Assembly: GCA_016699305.1 (NCBI GenBank)
Contig: CP064970.1
Location: 1 to 64,000, forward strand
Length of the DNA stretch: 64,000 nt
Direction: 5' to 3'
From: Alphaproteobacteria bacterium
GTDB lineage: Bacteria; Pseudomonadota; Alphaproteobacteria; GCA-016699305
The translations under genes and the position numbers were made by a program. Under the pieces are notes generated by a model. It searched no databases, was not told the origin of the DNA, and was given only the letters and a program-made list of their open reading frames with translations. Below, piece by piece: positions 49,504-59,174 of the stretch (positions are counted from its first letter, which is position 1; every line of letters begins with the position of its first letter).

Positions 49504-52119
49504 ATGAATCCCGAACGTTATACCGAGCGCGTACAATCCCTGATGCAGGCGGCGCAGATGCTGACTTTGCGGCATCGGCATCAGCGCATTCAGGGCGAGC
49601 ATCTTTTGAAGGCCATGATGGAAGATCGGGACGGCCTGGTGACAGGTCTTATCCGCGCGGCGGGCGGGAACCCACAGGCGGTGGACGCCGAATTGGATGC
49701 CCAACTGGCCAAACTGCCCAAAATCCTGGACGCCTCGCCCGGTGCCGACCGGATCTATATGGATCCCGAATTGGCGCGAGTCTTGATGGAGGCCGAGTCC
49801 CTAGCACAAAAGAGCGGCGAGCAATATGTGACGCTTGAACGTGTGTTGCAGGCCTTGGCGGCTCTACCTCCTACGAACGGCGTAACGCAGGCTTTCAAGG
49901 CGGGCGGCATATCGCCTGACAATTTGACGGCGGCGATAGAACGCCTGCGCGCGGGACATGCGGCCGACTCGCCCGGCGCGGAAGGCGGCTATGACGCCCT
50001 TAAAAAATACACCCGCGATCTGACCGAAGCGGCGCGTAGCGGCAAGCTGGACCCGGTGATAGGTCGGGACGAAGAAATCCGCCGCACCATCCAGGTCTTG
50101 GCGCGGCGCACAAAAAACAATCCGGTCCTTATCGGCGAACCCGGTGTAGGCAAAACAGCTATCGTCGAGGGGCTGGCCCAGCGCATCGTGAAGGGCGACG
50201 TTCCCGAAGGCCTCAAGAAAAAGCGCGTTCTGGTCCTGGACCTGGGCGGCTTGGTGGCCGGTGCCAAGTTTCGCGGCGAGTTCGAAGAAAGGCTTAAAGC
50301 CCTGCTGCACGAAGTCTCGGCGGCGGCGGGCGAGGTGGTGCTGTTCATCGACGAGCTTCACATGCTGGTCGGCGCGGGCCGCGCCGATGGCAGCATGGAC
50401 GCTTCGAATATGCTCAAGCCCGCTTTGGCGCGCGGCGAGTTGCACTGCATCGGCGCGACGACATTGGACGAATACCGCGAGCGCATCGAAAAGGACGCCG
50501 CCCTGGCGCGGCGTTTCCAGCCCGTCTATGTCAGCCAGCCCACGGTGGAAGACACCATCTCCATTTTGCGCGGACTGAAGGAGCGATACGAGCTGCATCA
50601 CGGCGTACGCATCACTGACGGCGCGTTGGTGGCCGCCGCCACGCTATCGAACCGCTATATCGCCCAGCGTTTCCTGCCCGACAAAGCCATCGATCTTGTG
50701 GACGAGGCTTCGGCGCGTTTGCGCATGGAGGTGGACAGCAAGCCCGAAGCCGTGGACGAGATGGATCGGCGCATCATTCAGTTAAAGATCGAGCGCGAGG
50801 CTCTGCGCAAGGAAACCGATTCCGCCTCCCATGATCGCTTGGCAAAGCTGGAAAAGGAATTATCCGCCTTGGAAGAGGAATCGGGTGCCCTGACCGCCCG
50901 ATGGCAGGCGGAGAAGCAGACTTTGACCGACGCGCAAAAGGCCAAGGAGCGTCTGGATCATGCGCGCGTCGAACTGGAACAGACTCAGCGCGACGGCAAT
51001 TGGACCCGCGCGGGCGAGTTGACCTATGGCGTCATCCCCGAACTGGAACGTCAAGCCCAAGAGGCCGGGGAAAAAGGCAGCGAACGCCTGCTGAAGCAGG
51101 AAGTGCGCGAAGGCGATATCGCCGCCGTGGTCAGTCGATGGACCGGGATTCCTGTCGAACGCATGTTGACCGGCGAACGCGAGAAGCTTTTGAACATGGA
51201 GCAGGCCCTGCATCGCCGTGTCATCGGCCAGGACGAAGCCGTCTCGGCCGTCAGCCATGCCGTGCGCCGCTCTCGCGCCGGAATACAAGACCCCAACCGT
51301 CCTTTGGGTTCCTTCCTTTTCCTGGGCCCCACGGGCGTGGGCAAGACCGAGTTGGCGCGCGCCCTGGCCGCCTTTTTATTCGACGACGAAGCCGCCATGC
51401 AGCGCATCGACATGTCCGAATACATGGAGAAACATGCCGTGTCGCGGCTGATCGGCGCGCCGCCTGGTTATGTCGGCTATGAGGAAGGCGGCGCACTGAC
51501 CGAATCGGTGCGGCGGCGTCCTTATCAAGTGATCCTGTTCGACGAAGTGGAAAAGGCGCATCCAGACGTCTTTAACGTCCTGCTGCAAGTGCTGGATGAC
51601 GGACGCCTCACCGACGGCCAAGGCCGCACGGTGGATTTCCGCAACACGCTGATCATCATGACGTCCAATCTGGGATCGGATGTCCTATCGCACCACACGC
51701 ATGACGACGAAAGCGTCGCGGTGCGTGAAAAGGTCATGGAAGCGGTGCGTGGGCATTTCCGCCCCGAATTCCTCAATCGCCTCGACGAGATCCTTATTTT
51801 TCATCGTCTGTCGCGTGAGAATATGGGTGCCATCGTCGATGTCCAATTGCAACGCCTGTCCGCCTTGCTGTCCGATCGGAAAATCACGCTGGATGTCACG
51901 CCTTCGGCCCGTTCTTGGCTGGCCGAGACCTGTTATGATCCGGTCTATGGCGCGCGTCCCTTGAAACGAGTCATTCAGCGTGTCTTGCAAAACCCCCTGG
52001 CCGAGGCCCTACTGGCCGGCACCATCCATGACGGCCAAACCGTGCGCGTCGCGCCCAACCACGATAACGACGGCCTCGATCTGGAGCCGCTGGAAATCAA
52101 TGGGGATGCAGCGAGGTAG
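49504..52119 (+). CDS. clpB: ATP-dependent disaggregase ClpB
   Basis: This protein of 871 residues has the N-terminal substrate domain (LTLRHRHQRIQGEHLLKAMM), and NBD1 with Walker A GEPGVGKTA and Walker B VLFIDELHMLVGAG. A middle coiled coil (about 410-520) is rich in Glu, Lys and Leu, and NBD2 has Walker A GPTGVGKTELA and VILFDEVEKAHPDV. It extracts proteins from aggregates with DnaK. Length and motifs are normal. A possible heat-shock promoter lies upstream. Confidence 0.97.
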   Translation: MNPERYTERVQSLMQAAQMLTLRHRHQRIQGEHLLKAMMEDRDGLVTGLIRAAGGNPQAVDAELDAQLAKLPKILDASPGADRIYMDPELARVLMEAESLAQKSGEQYVTLERVLQALAALPPTNGVTQAFKAGGISPDNLTAAIERLRAGHAADSPGAEGGYDALKKYTRDLTEAARSGKLDPVIGRDEEIRRTIQVLARRTKNNPVLIGEPGVGKTAIVEGLAQRIVKGDVPEGLKKKRVLVLDLGGLVAGAKFRGEFEERLKALLHEVSAAAGEVVLFIDELHMLVGAGRADGSMDASNMLKPALARGELHCIGATTLDEYRERIEKDAALARRFQPVYVSQPTVEDTISILRGLKERYELHHGVRITDGALVAAATLSNRYIAQRFLPDKAIDLVDEASARLRMEVDSKPEAVDEMDRRIIQLKIEREALRKETDSASHDRLAKLEKELSALEEESGALTARWQAEKQTLTDAQKAKERLDHARVELEQTQRDGNWTRAGELTYGVIPELERQAQEAGEKGSERLLKQEVREGDIAAVVSRWTGIPVERMLTGEREKLLNMEQALHRRVIGQDEAVSAVSHAVRRSRAGIQDPNRPLGSFLFLGPTGVGKTELARALAAFLFDDEAAMQRIDMSEYMEKHAVSRLIGAPPGYVGYEEGGALTESVRRRPYQVILFDEVEKAHPDVFNVLLQVLDDGRLTDGQGRTVDFRNTLIIMTSNLGSDVLSHHTHDDESVAVREKVMEAVRGHFRPEFLNRLDEILIFHRLSRENMGAIVDVQLQRLSALLSDRKITLDVTPSARSWLAETCYDPVYGARPLKRVIQRVLQNPLAEALLAGTIHDGQTVRVAPNHDNDGLDLEPLEINGDAAR

Positions 52120-52305
52120 CACTGGAATAGACGGGAAGTTAACAAGGGAGATCACAAACCAGATTCACTCCTTTGCCTTACCTTCATCTTCTAGAGCCGC
52201 CTCGCTGCCTCATTGAGATTGGCCGCGCATCGGCTCTGTACAGGCATATCGCTGTTTGGTAAGTTGTATGCGTTAGGATTTAAAAAGTCGGAGCCATACA
52301 CGGCG

Positions 52306-53097
52306 ATGGAAGAAGCTGGTTATACCCCACCCCCTGCGTGCTGTGCATCGGCGTTTAAATTAGGCACTCAATCAGGCATAGCCATTGGGCCGATCCTGTT
52401 CATCGTGGCGATTCTGGCCGTCTTGGCTGCTGCCATTGCGGCGGGGTCGGGTTCGTTCCATGGCGATACTTCCACCGTCGGCGCCAAGGCCCAGGCATCC
52501 GCCATTCTCGAATATGCCGATGAGGTGAAATTCGCCGTGGATAGGGTATTGGCAAAGGGCTGCACCGATACGCAAGTCAGCTTTGAAAACCCTTTTGTCA
52601 GCGGCTATACAAATTCAAATGCCCCGTCTGATAAATCCTGCCATGTCTTTGATGTCAATGGCGGCGGTATTTCATATAAATATCCGCCACCACAAGTATT
52701 GGATGCAAGTCTTTCTGGATATACGGGTTATGGACAATACTTTTTCACGAGCACGCTATCTGTTAAAGGTATTGGGAATGGTCAAACAACAACATCATTA
52801 ATTATGATGATGCCATTTTTAAAGAAAGAAGTAGCAAATAGTATAAACAAGTATAGTAATGTGATAGGAAATCTAGAGGTTAATGCATTGTGTAACTTTG
52901 CATACGTTCCTGGTAACTACTTCACGGGATCTTATTACCCTCCATGCAGCGGCACATTCGATGGAAATGGGGATGCTGCTCAACAATATGGAACCCATGT
53001 TACGGCTAATGTTGCTGGTCATACATCAGGATGCATAACAAACCAGTTTGGCCCATTATCTGAATCAAATTGTTTCAAAGTTCTTATTGTGCGTTGA
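52306..53097 (+). CDS. Pilin-like secreted protein
   Basis: This protein of 263 residues from ATG 52306 (an earlier TTG at 52213 is possible). Near its start a segment SGIAIGPILFIVAILAVLAAAIAAG (about 23-47) resembles a prepilin N-terminus and matches the giant protein at 60303 (G-x-x-x-GPIL, then a ~17-residue helix). There is no Glu at position +5, like minor pilins. The globular part begins with helix text ILEYADEVKFAVDRVLAKGC, then contains about eight Cys and many Gly/Ser/Thr/Tyr. The gene is AT-richer from about 52600 on. It is likely exported and displayed on the cell surface, perhaps as a minor pilin for the secretin at 36220. Function is inferred from these similarities. Confidence 0.6.
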   Translation: MEEAGYTPPPACCASAFKLGTQSGIAIGPILFIVAILAVLAAAIAAGSGSFHGDTSTVGAKAQASAILEYADEVKFAVDRVLAKGCTDTQVSFENPFVSGYTNSNAPSDKSCHVFDVNGGGISYKYPPPQVLDASLSGYTGYGQYFFTSTLSVKGIGNGQTTTSLIMMMPFLKKEVANSINKYSNVIGNLEVNALCNFAYVPGNYFTGSYYPPCSGTFDGNGDAAQQYGTHVTANVAGHTSGCITNQFGPLSESNCFKVLIVR

Positions 53098-53237
53098 TTC
53101 GTGAATATTTCCGCTCGTTTATTCGAAGACGGAAGACCACTGAGAGGGACGTTTCGCCATGCCTATGGCAATTAGGCATCAAATTCATCTTATCTCACAA
53201 TCCGTCCGATAACTTGTCGCACGTCTCCAAAAACGAC

Positions 53238-53268
53238 AATGCCCGAGACGACAAGCATCTCGGGCATT
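53238..53268 (-). terminator. Terminator hairpin after the HU gene
   Basis: AATGCCCGAGA (53238-53248) pairs with TCTCGGGCATT (53258-53268), an 11-base perfect stem with a 9-base loop. On the reverse strand a T-run (from AAAAA at 53229-53233) follows four bases after the stem. It is positioned 56 bases after the HU stop, so it fits a leftward terminator for that gene. Confidence 0.75.
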
Positions 53269-53323
53269 GGGATAGCCAAATTCAAGCCATACAGTTCCCG
53301 TTGCCGGGAGCGCCGTATAAGGC

Positions 53324-53689
53324 TTAGGCGGTGGCGGCGGCCTTGAGCTTCGACAAGGCGCGGATCTTCACTCGCACGCTGGCGGGCTTAGCATCTGCCT
53401 TCATCATCTCACCCGTGGCCGGATTGCGGATCAGCGTTCCCGCCTTGCGCGCCGGAACCTTGCGCAAAGTCACTTTCAATAAACCGGGCAAAGTGAACTC
53501 ACCCACACCACGCGGGTGTACGGAGCCTAGCAACACGCTTTCGAGCGTGTTGAAGACGCCCAGGGCGGTCTTGCGAGGAATCTCGTTCTGCTCGGCAATC
53601 AGGTTGATCAGCGCCGATTTGGTCAAAGTCTCTTTGACCGGACGAACGGGCGCGGGTTCTGACTTGGTGGGCTGCTTCTTCGTAACCAT
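53324..53689 (-). CDS. HU-family DNA-binding protein
   Basis: This protein of 121 residues starts at 53689 (GGAGAAAACG upstream). The core fits HU: KSALINLIAEQNEIPRKTALGVFNTL, then GEFTLPGLLKVTLRKVPARKAGTLIRNPATGEMM, and the K-rich end. The N-terminal ~30 residues are a Lys/Pro/Glu extension. The R-N-P-A-T-G-E arm tip is intact, so DNA bending is expected. The terminator hairpin at 53238-53268 follows it. Confidence 0.9.
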   Translation of the reverse strand: MVTKKQPTKSEPAPVRPVKETLTKSALINLIAEQNEIPRKTALGVFNTLESVLLGSVHPRGVGEFTLPGLLKVTLRKVPARKAGTLIRNPATGEMMKADAKPASVRVKIRALSKLKAAATA

Positions 53690-53930
53690 CGTTTTCTCCG
53701 AGTTGAGATGAGACACGAACCGTGATTCGGAACCCCATTAGTAACACACAGATTTATCGATGACCATATGGTAAACACCACCATCCCGTGATCTTGAGAG
53801 GGGCAGGAGAGGGCGGGGAGCCTGGGCTGCGTCCGGCCAAATTCGCGGGCATGGCCGCCTTCCGCCGCGCCTGGCCACCAAAGCCCAGAATAAGGATGAA
53901 AAATCCGTCATCCCCCTCCGCCCATGGGAC

Positions 53931-54845
53931 TTACATTTTTAGAGCGATCAGCAAACATCCCAGCGCCAGCATGGCGAAAGCGCCCAATTTGCGCATGATG
54001 CTGGTGCGATCCATCGATTCGCGCAGATCATGGCCCTTATCCTTACGGATCAATATCCAGCTGAACAACAGCACGAACAGGGGTTGAAGCGCGGAGACGG
54101 CCACCACCAAGGTGGCGGGCGCGACGGACAAGGCATAAATGACAAGAGCATTGGCACATAAGGTCAATGCGGCATCGGCCGTCACGATGTGCCAGTTGCG
54201 GCGAAAGGCGGGCCATTCCTGCAAAGGGTGGCGTCCGCGCGGCCATATCAAGAACAGCACCATCATGGCCGCGCCCAACAGACGCGACCAAAACAACAGG
54301 CTCAGCCAATCGACATGGCGACTTGTCATGCGCGTCAGCACAATGGCGATCGATACCAAGAAAGCCGCCAGAATCACATATCCCAGAGACGATAACTGTT
54401 TTAATTTCATGCCTGGACGCCAGATCAGCAATAAACTGCCCGCCACGATGATGCTAAAGCCCAGATACGCGCCACCGGGCAGATGCTCACCGATCAGGAA
54501 CCAGGCCAAGACCGGCACGAAGATGCGGCCCAGGGAATACAAGGCCGTGACGGTGGACGTGTCCTCTACACGAAAAGCCATGTAATAGGGCAGCAGATAG
54601 ATGGTGTCGAAGAATGCGACCAGCAGGATCAAAAACCAGACCCCCCAGCTGCCCGGCACAAACGGCAAGCCGCCTACCATGGACCAAGGCAAAAAGACGA
54701 CCAGCAGGCATGCTGTATAGAAAACCGGCGAGAATCCGTACCGGAACACCCGATTGGCCAGGAATGAGTCGACGATATTCGCATAAGCGAACATCGCGCG
54801 CCCCAACAGGGCGCATACATACCAAGGAATGATCAGAGCGCTCAT
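53931..54845 (-). CDS. EamA/DMT-family transporter
   Basis: This protein of 304 residues has ten predicted membrane helices in two EamA halves. The first half includes YYMAFRVEDTSTVTALYSLGRIFVPVLAWFLIGEHLPGG, and the second VIYALSVAPATLVVAVSALQPLFVLLFSWILI. EamA proteins export or import small metabolites; the substrate is unknown. It overlaps tpiA by one base and is translated after it. The gap 53690-53930 before it (on the genome) shows no gene. Confidence 0.88.
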   Translation of the reverse strand: MSALIIPWYVCALLGRAMFAYANIVDSFLANRVFRYGFSPVFYTACLLVVFLPWSMVGGLPFVPGSWGVWFLILLVAFFDTIYLLPYYMAFRVEDTSTVTALYSLGRIFVPVLAWFLIGEHLPGGAYLGFSIIVAGSLLLIWRPGMKLKQLSSLGYVILAAFLVSIAIVLTRMTSRHVDWLSLLFWSRLLGAAMMVLFLIWPRGRHPLQEWPAFRRNWHIVTADAALTLCANALVIYALSVAPATLVVAVSALQPLFVLLFSWILIRKDKGHDLRESMDRTSIMRKLGAFAMLALGCLLIALKM

Positions 54846-55600
54846 CAGACGCGATTATGTGCGGCTTGGACGATGGCTATAAACTCCGATGCTTTCAAGC
54901 TGGCTCCCCCCACCAAGGCCCCGTCCACGTCATCCAGGGCCAAAATGGCTGCCGCGTTGTCGGGCTTGACGGAGCCGCCATACAGGATCCGCATATCCGC
55001 GCCCAATGCCCCCAACGTGTCACGAATGGCCCGATGAATGGCGGCGATTTCCTCCAAGCTTGGGGTCAGTCCCGTGCCGATGGCCCAGACAGGCTCATAG
55101 GCGATCACGGTGTTCAAGGCCGTCGCGCCGCTGGGCAGCGATTCGGATAGATGCTGTTCGACCACCGCGCGCGACGATCCGGCGCGATACTGCGCCTCGG
55201 TCTCGCCCACGCAGATGATAGGAATAAGGCCTACGGCTTGGGCCGCCGCCGCCTTGGCCGCGACCAGGGCCGATGTCTCGCCATGCAAACTGCGTCGTTC
55301 GGAATGCCCCACAATGACATGGCTGCATCCGATATCCATTAGCATCGTTGCCGAAACATCGCCTGTATAGGCACCTTGAACCTTATCGGAACAATCCTGC
55401 GCGCCCAGATGTAAATCCGATCCGGCGCTAAGCTGCCCCACTGTCAGTAGATGAGGAAATGGTGCGCAGACAACGGTTTGAGGGCCATCTGCCTGCGTTT
55501 TTGGCAAGTTTTCCATCACTTCCTTGGTCAAGGAAGCAGCCGAGGAGAAGGTGCCATGCATCTTCCAGTTTCCTGCCACAATCGGGCGGCGCGCGGTCAT
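54845..55600 (-). CDS. tpiA: Triosephosphate isomerase
   Basis: This protein of 251 residues has AGNWKMHG (Asn/Lys of the active site), VIVGHSERR (His), and AYEPVWAIGTG (catalytic Glu), then ILYGGSVKPDNA and DGALVGGASL. It interconverts DHAP and glyceraldehyde-3-phosphate. The start at 55600 (AAGGATTTTACCG upstream) is chosen; longer frames to 55732 overlap the divergent PpiD-like gene's upstream region. It shares one base with the EamA gene. Confidence 0.97.
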   Translation of the reverse strand: MTARRPIVAGNWKMHGTFSSAASLTKEVMENLPKTQADGPQTVVCAPFPHLLTVGQLSAGSDLHLGAQDCSDKVQGAYTGDVSATMLMDIGCSHVIVGHSERRSLHGETSALVAAKAAAAQAVGLIPIICVGETEAQYRAGSSRAVVEQHLSESLPSGATALNTVIAYEPVWAIGTGLTPSLEEIAAIHRAIRDTLGALGADMRILYGGSVKPDNAAAILALDDVDGALVGGASLKASEFIAIVQAAHNRV

Positions 55601-55702
55601 CGGTAAAATCCTTGTTGCCGTGAACGGATGGCGCATTATTATCACGCCCAGTTCCGGGTTCCAATGGTTCCCGGATTCGTCGTCTATCCAAGGTGCCTTT
55701 CC

Positions 55703-57598
55703 ATGCTTCGATCCATGCGCGTGATGACGCAATCCAACATCTTCAAGGCTCTGCTGATCCTGATTGTGGCCAGCTTTGCCCTATGGGGGGTAGGAGACAC
55801 GCTGCGCAATCGCTCCAAGGAAAAGCCAGTGGTGGAAATCGGTCCCGATTCGATCACCCGCGCCGACCTAGAGACCAATTTTCGCCGTGACCTGATGATG
55901 CTGCGTCAGCGCACCGGAGAAACCGTCAACGAAGATGCCGCTCGCGCGCAAGGTCTGCTGGACGACACGTTAGAGCGGTTGATCAATCAATCCGTCCTGG
56001 ACCTAGAGGCCGATCGGCTTGGGCTGCAAGCGGGGCAGGATGTGGCCCTGTTGCGTCTTAGCCGCTTTGGCGAGATGCGCAATCCCGATGGAACGCTCAA
56101 CCGTCCCATGTTCGAACAAATGCTGCGAAACTTGGGCATGTCGCCCCAACAATTCTTGAGCGACGAATTGCACGATATGACGCGCGCCTTGATTCTAACT
56201 TCGGTGCAATACGGTCTTCGCGCCCCTGAAAGCCTGACGCGGATGATGTATCAGGCACAAAATGAGCGCCGGGTGATGGAAGTCCTGCTCCTGGACGCCA
56301 ATGCCATGTCGCCACCGGCCGATCCCGATGCCGCGACATTAGAGTCTTATTACAAGGAGCATGAGGACCGTTTCATGCGGCCCGAAATGCGCGCCATTCA
56401 TGTGGCGCGTCTGGTCAGCGACGATCTGGCCAAGGACGTGAAGGTCAATGAGGAAGACATCAAGACCGCTTATGAAGGCAAAGCCGATTCGGCCAGCGAG
56501 CCGGAACGGCGCAACATCTTGCAAGTCACCGCAACCGATCAGGCCCAGGCCGAGCGCGTGTCCAAGGCCGCGCGTGCGGGCGGCAATCTGGTGGCTGCGG
56601 CGTTAGCCGAAAAGCTGGACGCGGTGCCTGTACAACGCGCCGCTGAAGGCGACGTGCCGCCCGAGCTGGCCCCTGCGGCCTTCTCGCAATCCAAGGGCGA
56701 GATCAGCGACGTGTTGCCCAGTCCCTTAGGTTTCCATGTGCTGCAAGTGACCGAGATCATCCCCTCGCGCCGCCCTACACTCGAAGAAATGCGCGAAGAA
56801 ATCGTCAATAGCCTGAAGCAGGAAATGGCGTCGCAAAAGATGGACTCCGTGGTGGCTAAGCTGGAAGATGCCGCCGCTGCCGGTAAACCTTTCGAGGAAA
56901 CCGCCCGTCAGCTTGGTTTTCGCGTCATGGCGGCTCCAGCCATCACGGCCCAAGGACTGGGACCGGACGGCAAGGCCGTTGATGGGCTGGGCGATATCGG
57001 ATTGCCGGTCGCGGAGTCGGCTTTTGGTCTCCTGCAGGGCCAAACCAGCACGGCGGTGGACCTGCCCGATGGCAGCGTTGCTTTGGTGCATGTGGACTCC
57101 ATCGCCACCATGAGCGTACCGCCGTTGGCCGAGGTGAAATCCAAGGTCGTCGAATCCTGGAAGGAAACCCAGAAAACCCAGCAGGCCCGCACACGCGCCA
57201 TGCAGTTGACCGAATCGTTCCGTCAGGGCACGCCGCTTGACGGCTTTCCCGCCGAGCCTGGCTTGCGTAAGCTGACCACTCAGCCGCTTTCGGCCAAGGA
57301 CCCCATCCAAGATACCGGACTATCCGCCGATGTCTTCGCGCGGGCCTTCACCTTGAATGTGGGTCAAGTTACGGATGGCGCTTCGCCCTTGGGCTGGGCC
57401 TTGGTGCGCTTGAAAGACATCCGCCCGGTCAGCGATGCCGAGGCCAATCACTCGGCCCAGGAACTGCGCGAACAGGTCAATCGGCAATTGACCGAATCCG
57501 TCCTTCAGCAATTCTTGTTAGAGCTGAAGCACCGCCAGAAAATCCTGATCAACACGGATGTGCTGAAGCCGCTCTATGGGCCTGCGTCGGCATCGTAG
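55703..57598 (+). CDS. PpiD/SurA-type membrane-anchored peptidyl-prolyl isomerase
   Basis: This protein of 631 residues has one N-terminal membrane helix (about 14-32, FKALLILIVASFALWGVGD), a SurA-N/PpiD helical domain, and a parvulin-type rotamase region (about 245-350, with RAIHVARLVSDDL and SPLGFHVLQVTEIIPSRRP). A long C-terminal chaperone region follows. It likely folds outer-membrane or exported proteins at the inner membrane. The start at 55703 has AAGGTG 7 bases upstream; earlier ATGs are less likely. It is divergent from tpiA. Confidence 0.88.
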   Translation: MLRSMRVMTQSNIFKALLILIVASFALWGVGDTLRNRSKEKPVVEIGPDSITRADLETNFRRDLMMLRQRTGETVNEDAARAQGLLDDTLERLINQSVLDLEADRLGLQAGQDVALLRLSRFGEMRNPDGTLNRPMFEQMLRNLGMSPQQFLSDELHDMTRALILTSVQYGLRAPESLTRMMYQAQNERRVMEVLLLDANAMSPPADPDAATLESYYKEHEDRFMRPEMRAIHVARLVSDDLAKDVKVNEEDIKTAYEGKADSASEPERRNILQVTATDQAQAERVSKAARAGGNLVAAALAEKLDAVPVQRAAEGDVPPELAPAAFSQSKGEISDVLPSPLGFHVLQVTEIIPSRRPTLEEMREEIVNSLKQEMASQKMDSVVAKLEDAAAAGKPFEETARQLGFRVMAAPAITAQGLGPDGKAVDGLGDIGLPVAESAFGLLQGQTSTAVDLPDGSVALVHVDSIATMSVPPLAEVKSKVVESWKETQKTQQARTRAMQLTESFRQGTPLDGFPAEPGLRKLTTQPLSAKDPIQDTGLSADVFARAFTLNVGQVTDGASPLGWALVRLKDIRPVSDAEANHSAQELREQVNRQLTESVLQQFLLELKHRQKILINTDVLKPLYGPASAS

Positions 57599-57701
57599 CC
57601 AGCAGGAATACATTGCATGCGCGGCGCGTTTGCCGTAAACATGCGGCAGCTGCGGCCGTCAGGGTCGACGGCTCCATTGCCATGACATTCGAGGTTGTAT
57701 C

Positions 57702-58268
57702 GTGAAAGTCCAAGCCAATACCCTGCGCGCCGGTCATGTCTTTGAGCATAATGGCCGTGTTTGGATCGTCGCGCGCAGCGAAATCAACACACCCGGCAAG
57801 GGTGCCGCCGTTATCCAGGTGGAAATGCGCGACGCTAAGACCGGCGTGAAGAGCAATGAACGCTTCCGTACCCAGGAAACGGTGGAGCGCTTGCGTCTGG
57901 ACGAATTCGACATGCAGTATTTGTATGCCGAGGGTGATGTCTATACCTTCATGAACCCCGAGACATATGAGCAGCTGAGCCTGAATAAGGACCTGATCGG
58001 CGATCCCGTGGTGTACTTACAAGACGGCATGACCTGCAACGTCAAAGTCCTGGAAGGCAAGCCGATCGGCGTGGAGATTCCCAGCTCGGTGGTCTTGGCG
58101 ATTGTCGAGGCGGATCCGGTGGTGCGCGGCCAGACGGCGACATCGTCCTACAAGCCTGCCGTGTTGGAAAATGGCGTGAAGGTCATGGTGCCCCCGCATA
58201 TCGAGACGGGAACGCGCATCGTGGTCAACACCGCCGATTCCAGCTATGTCGAGCGCGCCAAAAACTAG
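57702..58268 (+). CDS. efp: Elongation factor P
   Basis: This protein of 188 residues starts at GTG (GTGAAAGTCCAAGCC). The KOW-like N-terminal domain has SEINTPGKGAAVIQVEM, where Lys33 is the site modified by beta-lysylation in some bacteria. Domains II and III have the family's usual text, ending TGTRIVVNTADSSYVERA. It rescues ribosomes stalled at polyproline. GAGGTTG lies upstream. suhB follows after 36 bases. Confidence 0.95.
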   Translation: MKVQANTLRAGHVFEHNGRVWIVARSEINTPGKGAAVIQVEMRDAKTGVKSNERFRTQETVERLRLDEFDMQYLYAEGDVYTFMNPETYEQLSLNKDLIGDPVVYLQDGMTCNVKVLEGKPIGVEIPSSVVLAIVEADPVVRGQTATSSYKPAVLENGVKVMVPPHIETGTRIVVNTADSSYVERAKN

Positions 58269-58304
58269 GTTTCCTTATCCCGTTATTCCAGGAGAAAATC
58301 CCAT

Positions 58305-59141
58305 ATGCCCGTCCGATCGGCACTTATGACCGTGATGGCCCGTGCGGCCGAAAAGGCGGGCAAATCCCTGGTGCGCGATTTTGGCGAGGTCGAGAATCTG
58401 CAGGTATCCAAAAAGGGTCCCAAGGATTTCGTCAGCAATGCCGATGAGCGTTCGGAAAAGATCCTGCGCGAAGAACTGGCCAAGGCGCGGCCCGATTTCA
58501 GCTTTCTGGGTGAAGAGTCTGGCAAGCATGTCGGAACCGGCGGCGAGGATGCCCCTTGCTGGATCGTCGATCCCTTGGACGGCACCACGAATTTCCTGCA
58601 CGGCCTGCCGCATTGGTGCATTTCCATCGCCCTGCAGCGTCATGGCGAGATCATGGCGGGCCTGGTTTTCGATCCCGTTCAAGACGAAATGTTCTGGGCC
58701 GAGCGTGGTCATGGCGCCTATATGAACCATCGTCGCTTGCGCGTATCGGCGCGCAAGGAGCTGGGTTTGGCGCTGATCCACCTAAGCCACAACCCGGCCC
58801 GCACCCCCGAAGACAAAACGGAATGGGATATTTTCCTGAGGGAAATGGCCGAACTGGAACCCATGGTCGCGGGAAATCGCCGCATGGGTTCGGCCGCCCT
58901 GGCATTGTCCTATGTGGCTGCGGGCCGTTTGGACGCATGCGTCATGCGTCATTTTTCGATATGGGACGTGGCGGCGGCACGGCTGATCGCCATCGAGTCA
59001 GGGGCGGCCTTGGCCTCTTTAGTTGAACGCAATCATCCCATCTATGATACCAGTATCTTGGCTTCGACACCCGGCCTGTTCTCTCAAATCCAACGCCGTC
59101 TGCGCAGCGTGCGCACCAAGACCGAATCATCTGCTTCGTGA
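58305..59141 (+). CDS. suhB: Inositol monophosphatase-family protein SuhB
   Basis: This protein of 278 residues has the metal sites of the family: FLGEES (Glu), WIVDPLDGTTNFLHGLPHW (Asp-x-Asp-Gly-Thr), and the C-terminal WDVAAARLIAIESGA. It dephosphorylates inositol-1-phosphate or related sugars, and SuhB also affects ribosomal RNA processing in E. coli. AGGAGAAAATCCCAT precedes the start. It shares its direction with efp. Confidence 0.92.
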   Translation: MPVRSALMTVMARAAEKAGKSLVRDFGEVENLQVSKKGPKDFVSNADERSEKILREELAKARPDFSFLGEESGKHVGTGGEDAPCWIVDPLDGTTNFLHGLPHWCISIALQRHGEIMAGLVFDPVQDEMFWAERGHGAYMNHRRLRVSARKELGLALIHLSHNPARTPEDKTEWDIFLREMAELEPMVAGNRRMGSAALALSYVAAGRLDACVMRHFSIWDVAAARLIAIESGAALASLVERNHPIYDTSILASTPGLFSQIQRRLRSVRTKTESSAS

Positions 59142-59174
59142 ATTCTCTCAATTATTCGATGTAAATACATATGG

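Noticed and set aside
49411..49704. Reverse-strand frame across the clpB start
   Set aside because: It overlaps the N-terminal coding part of clpB and has no recognisable protein text.
53690..53930. Possible structured RNA between HU and EamA genes
   Set aside because: GC-rich but without a consistent stem set or a signature of signal-recognition RNA, RNase P or tmRNA.
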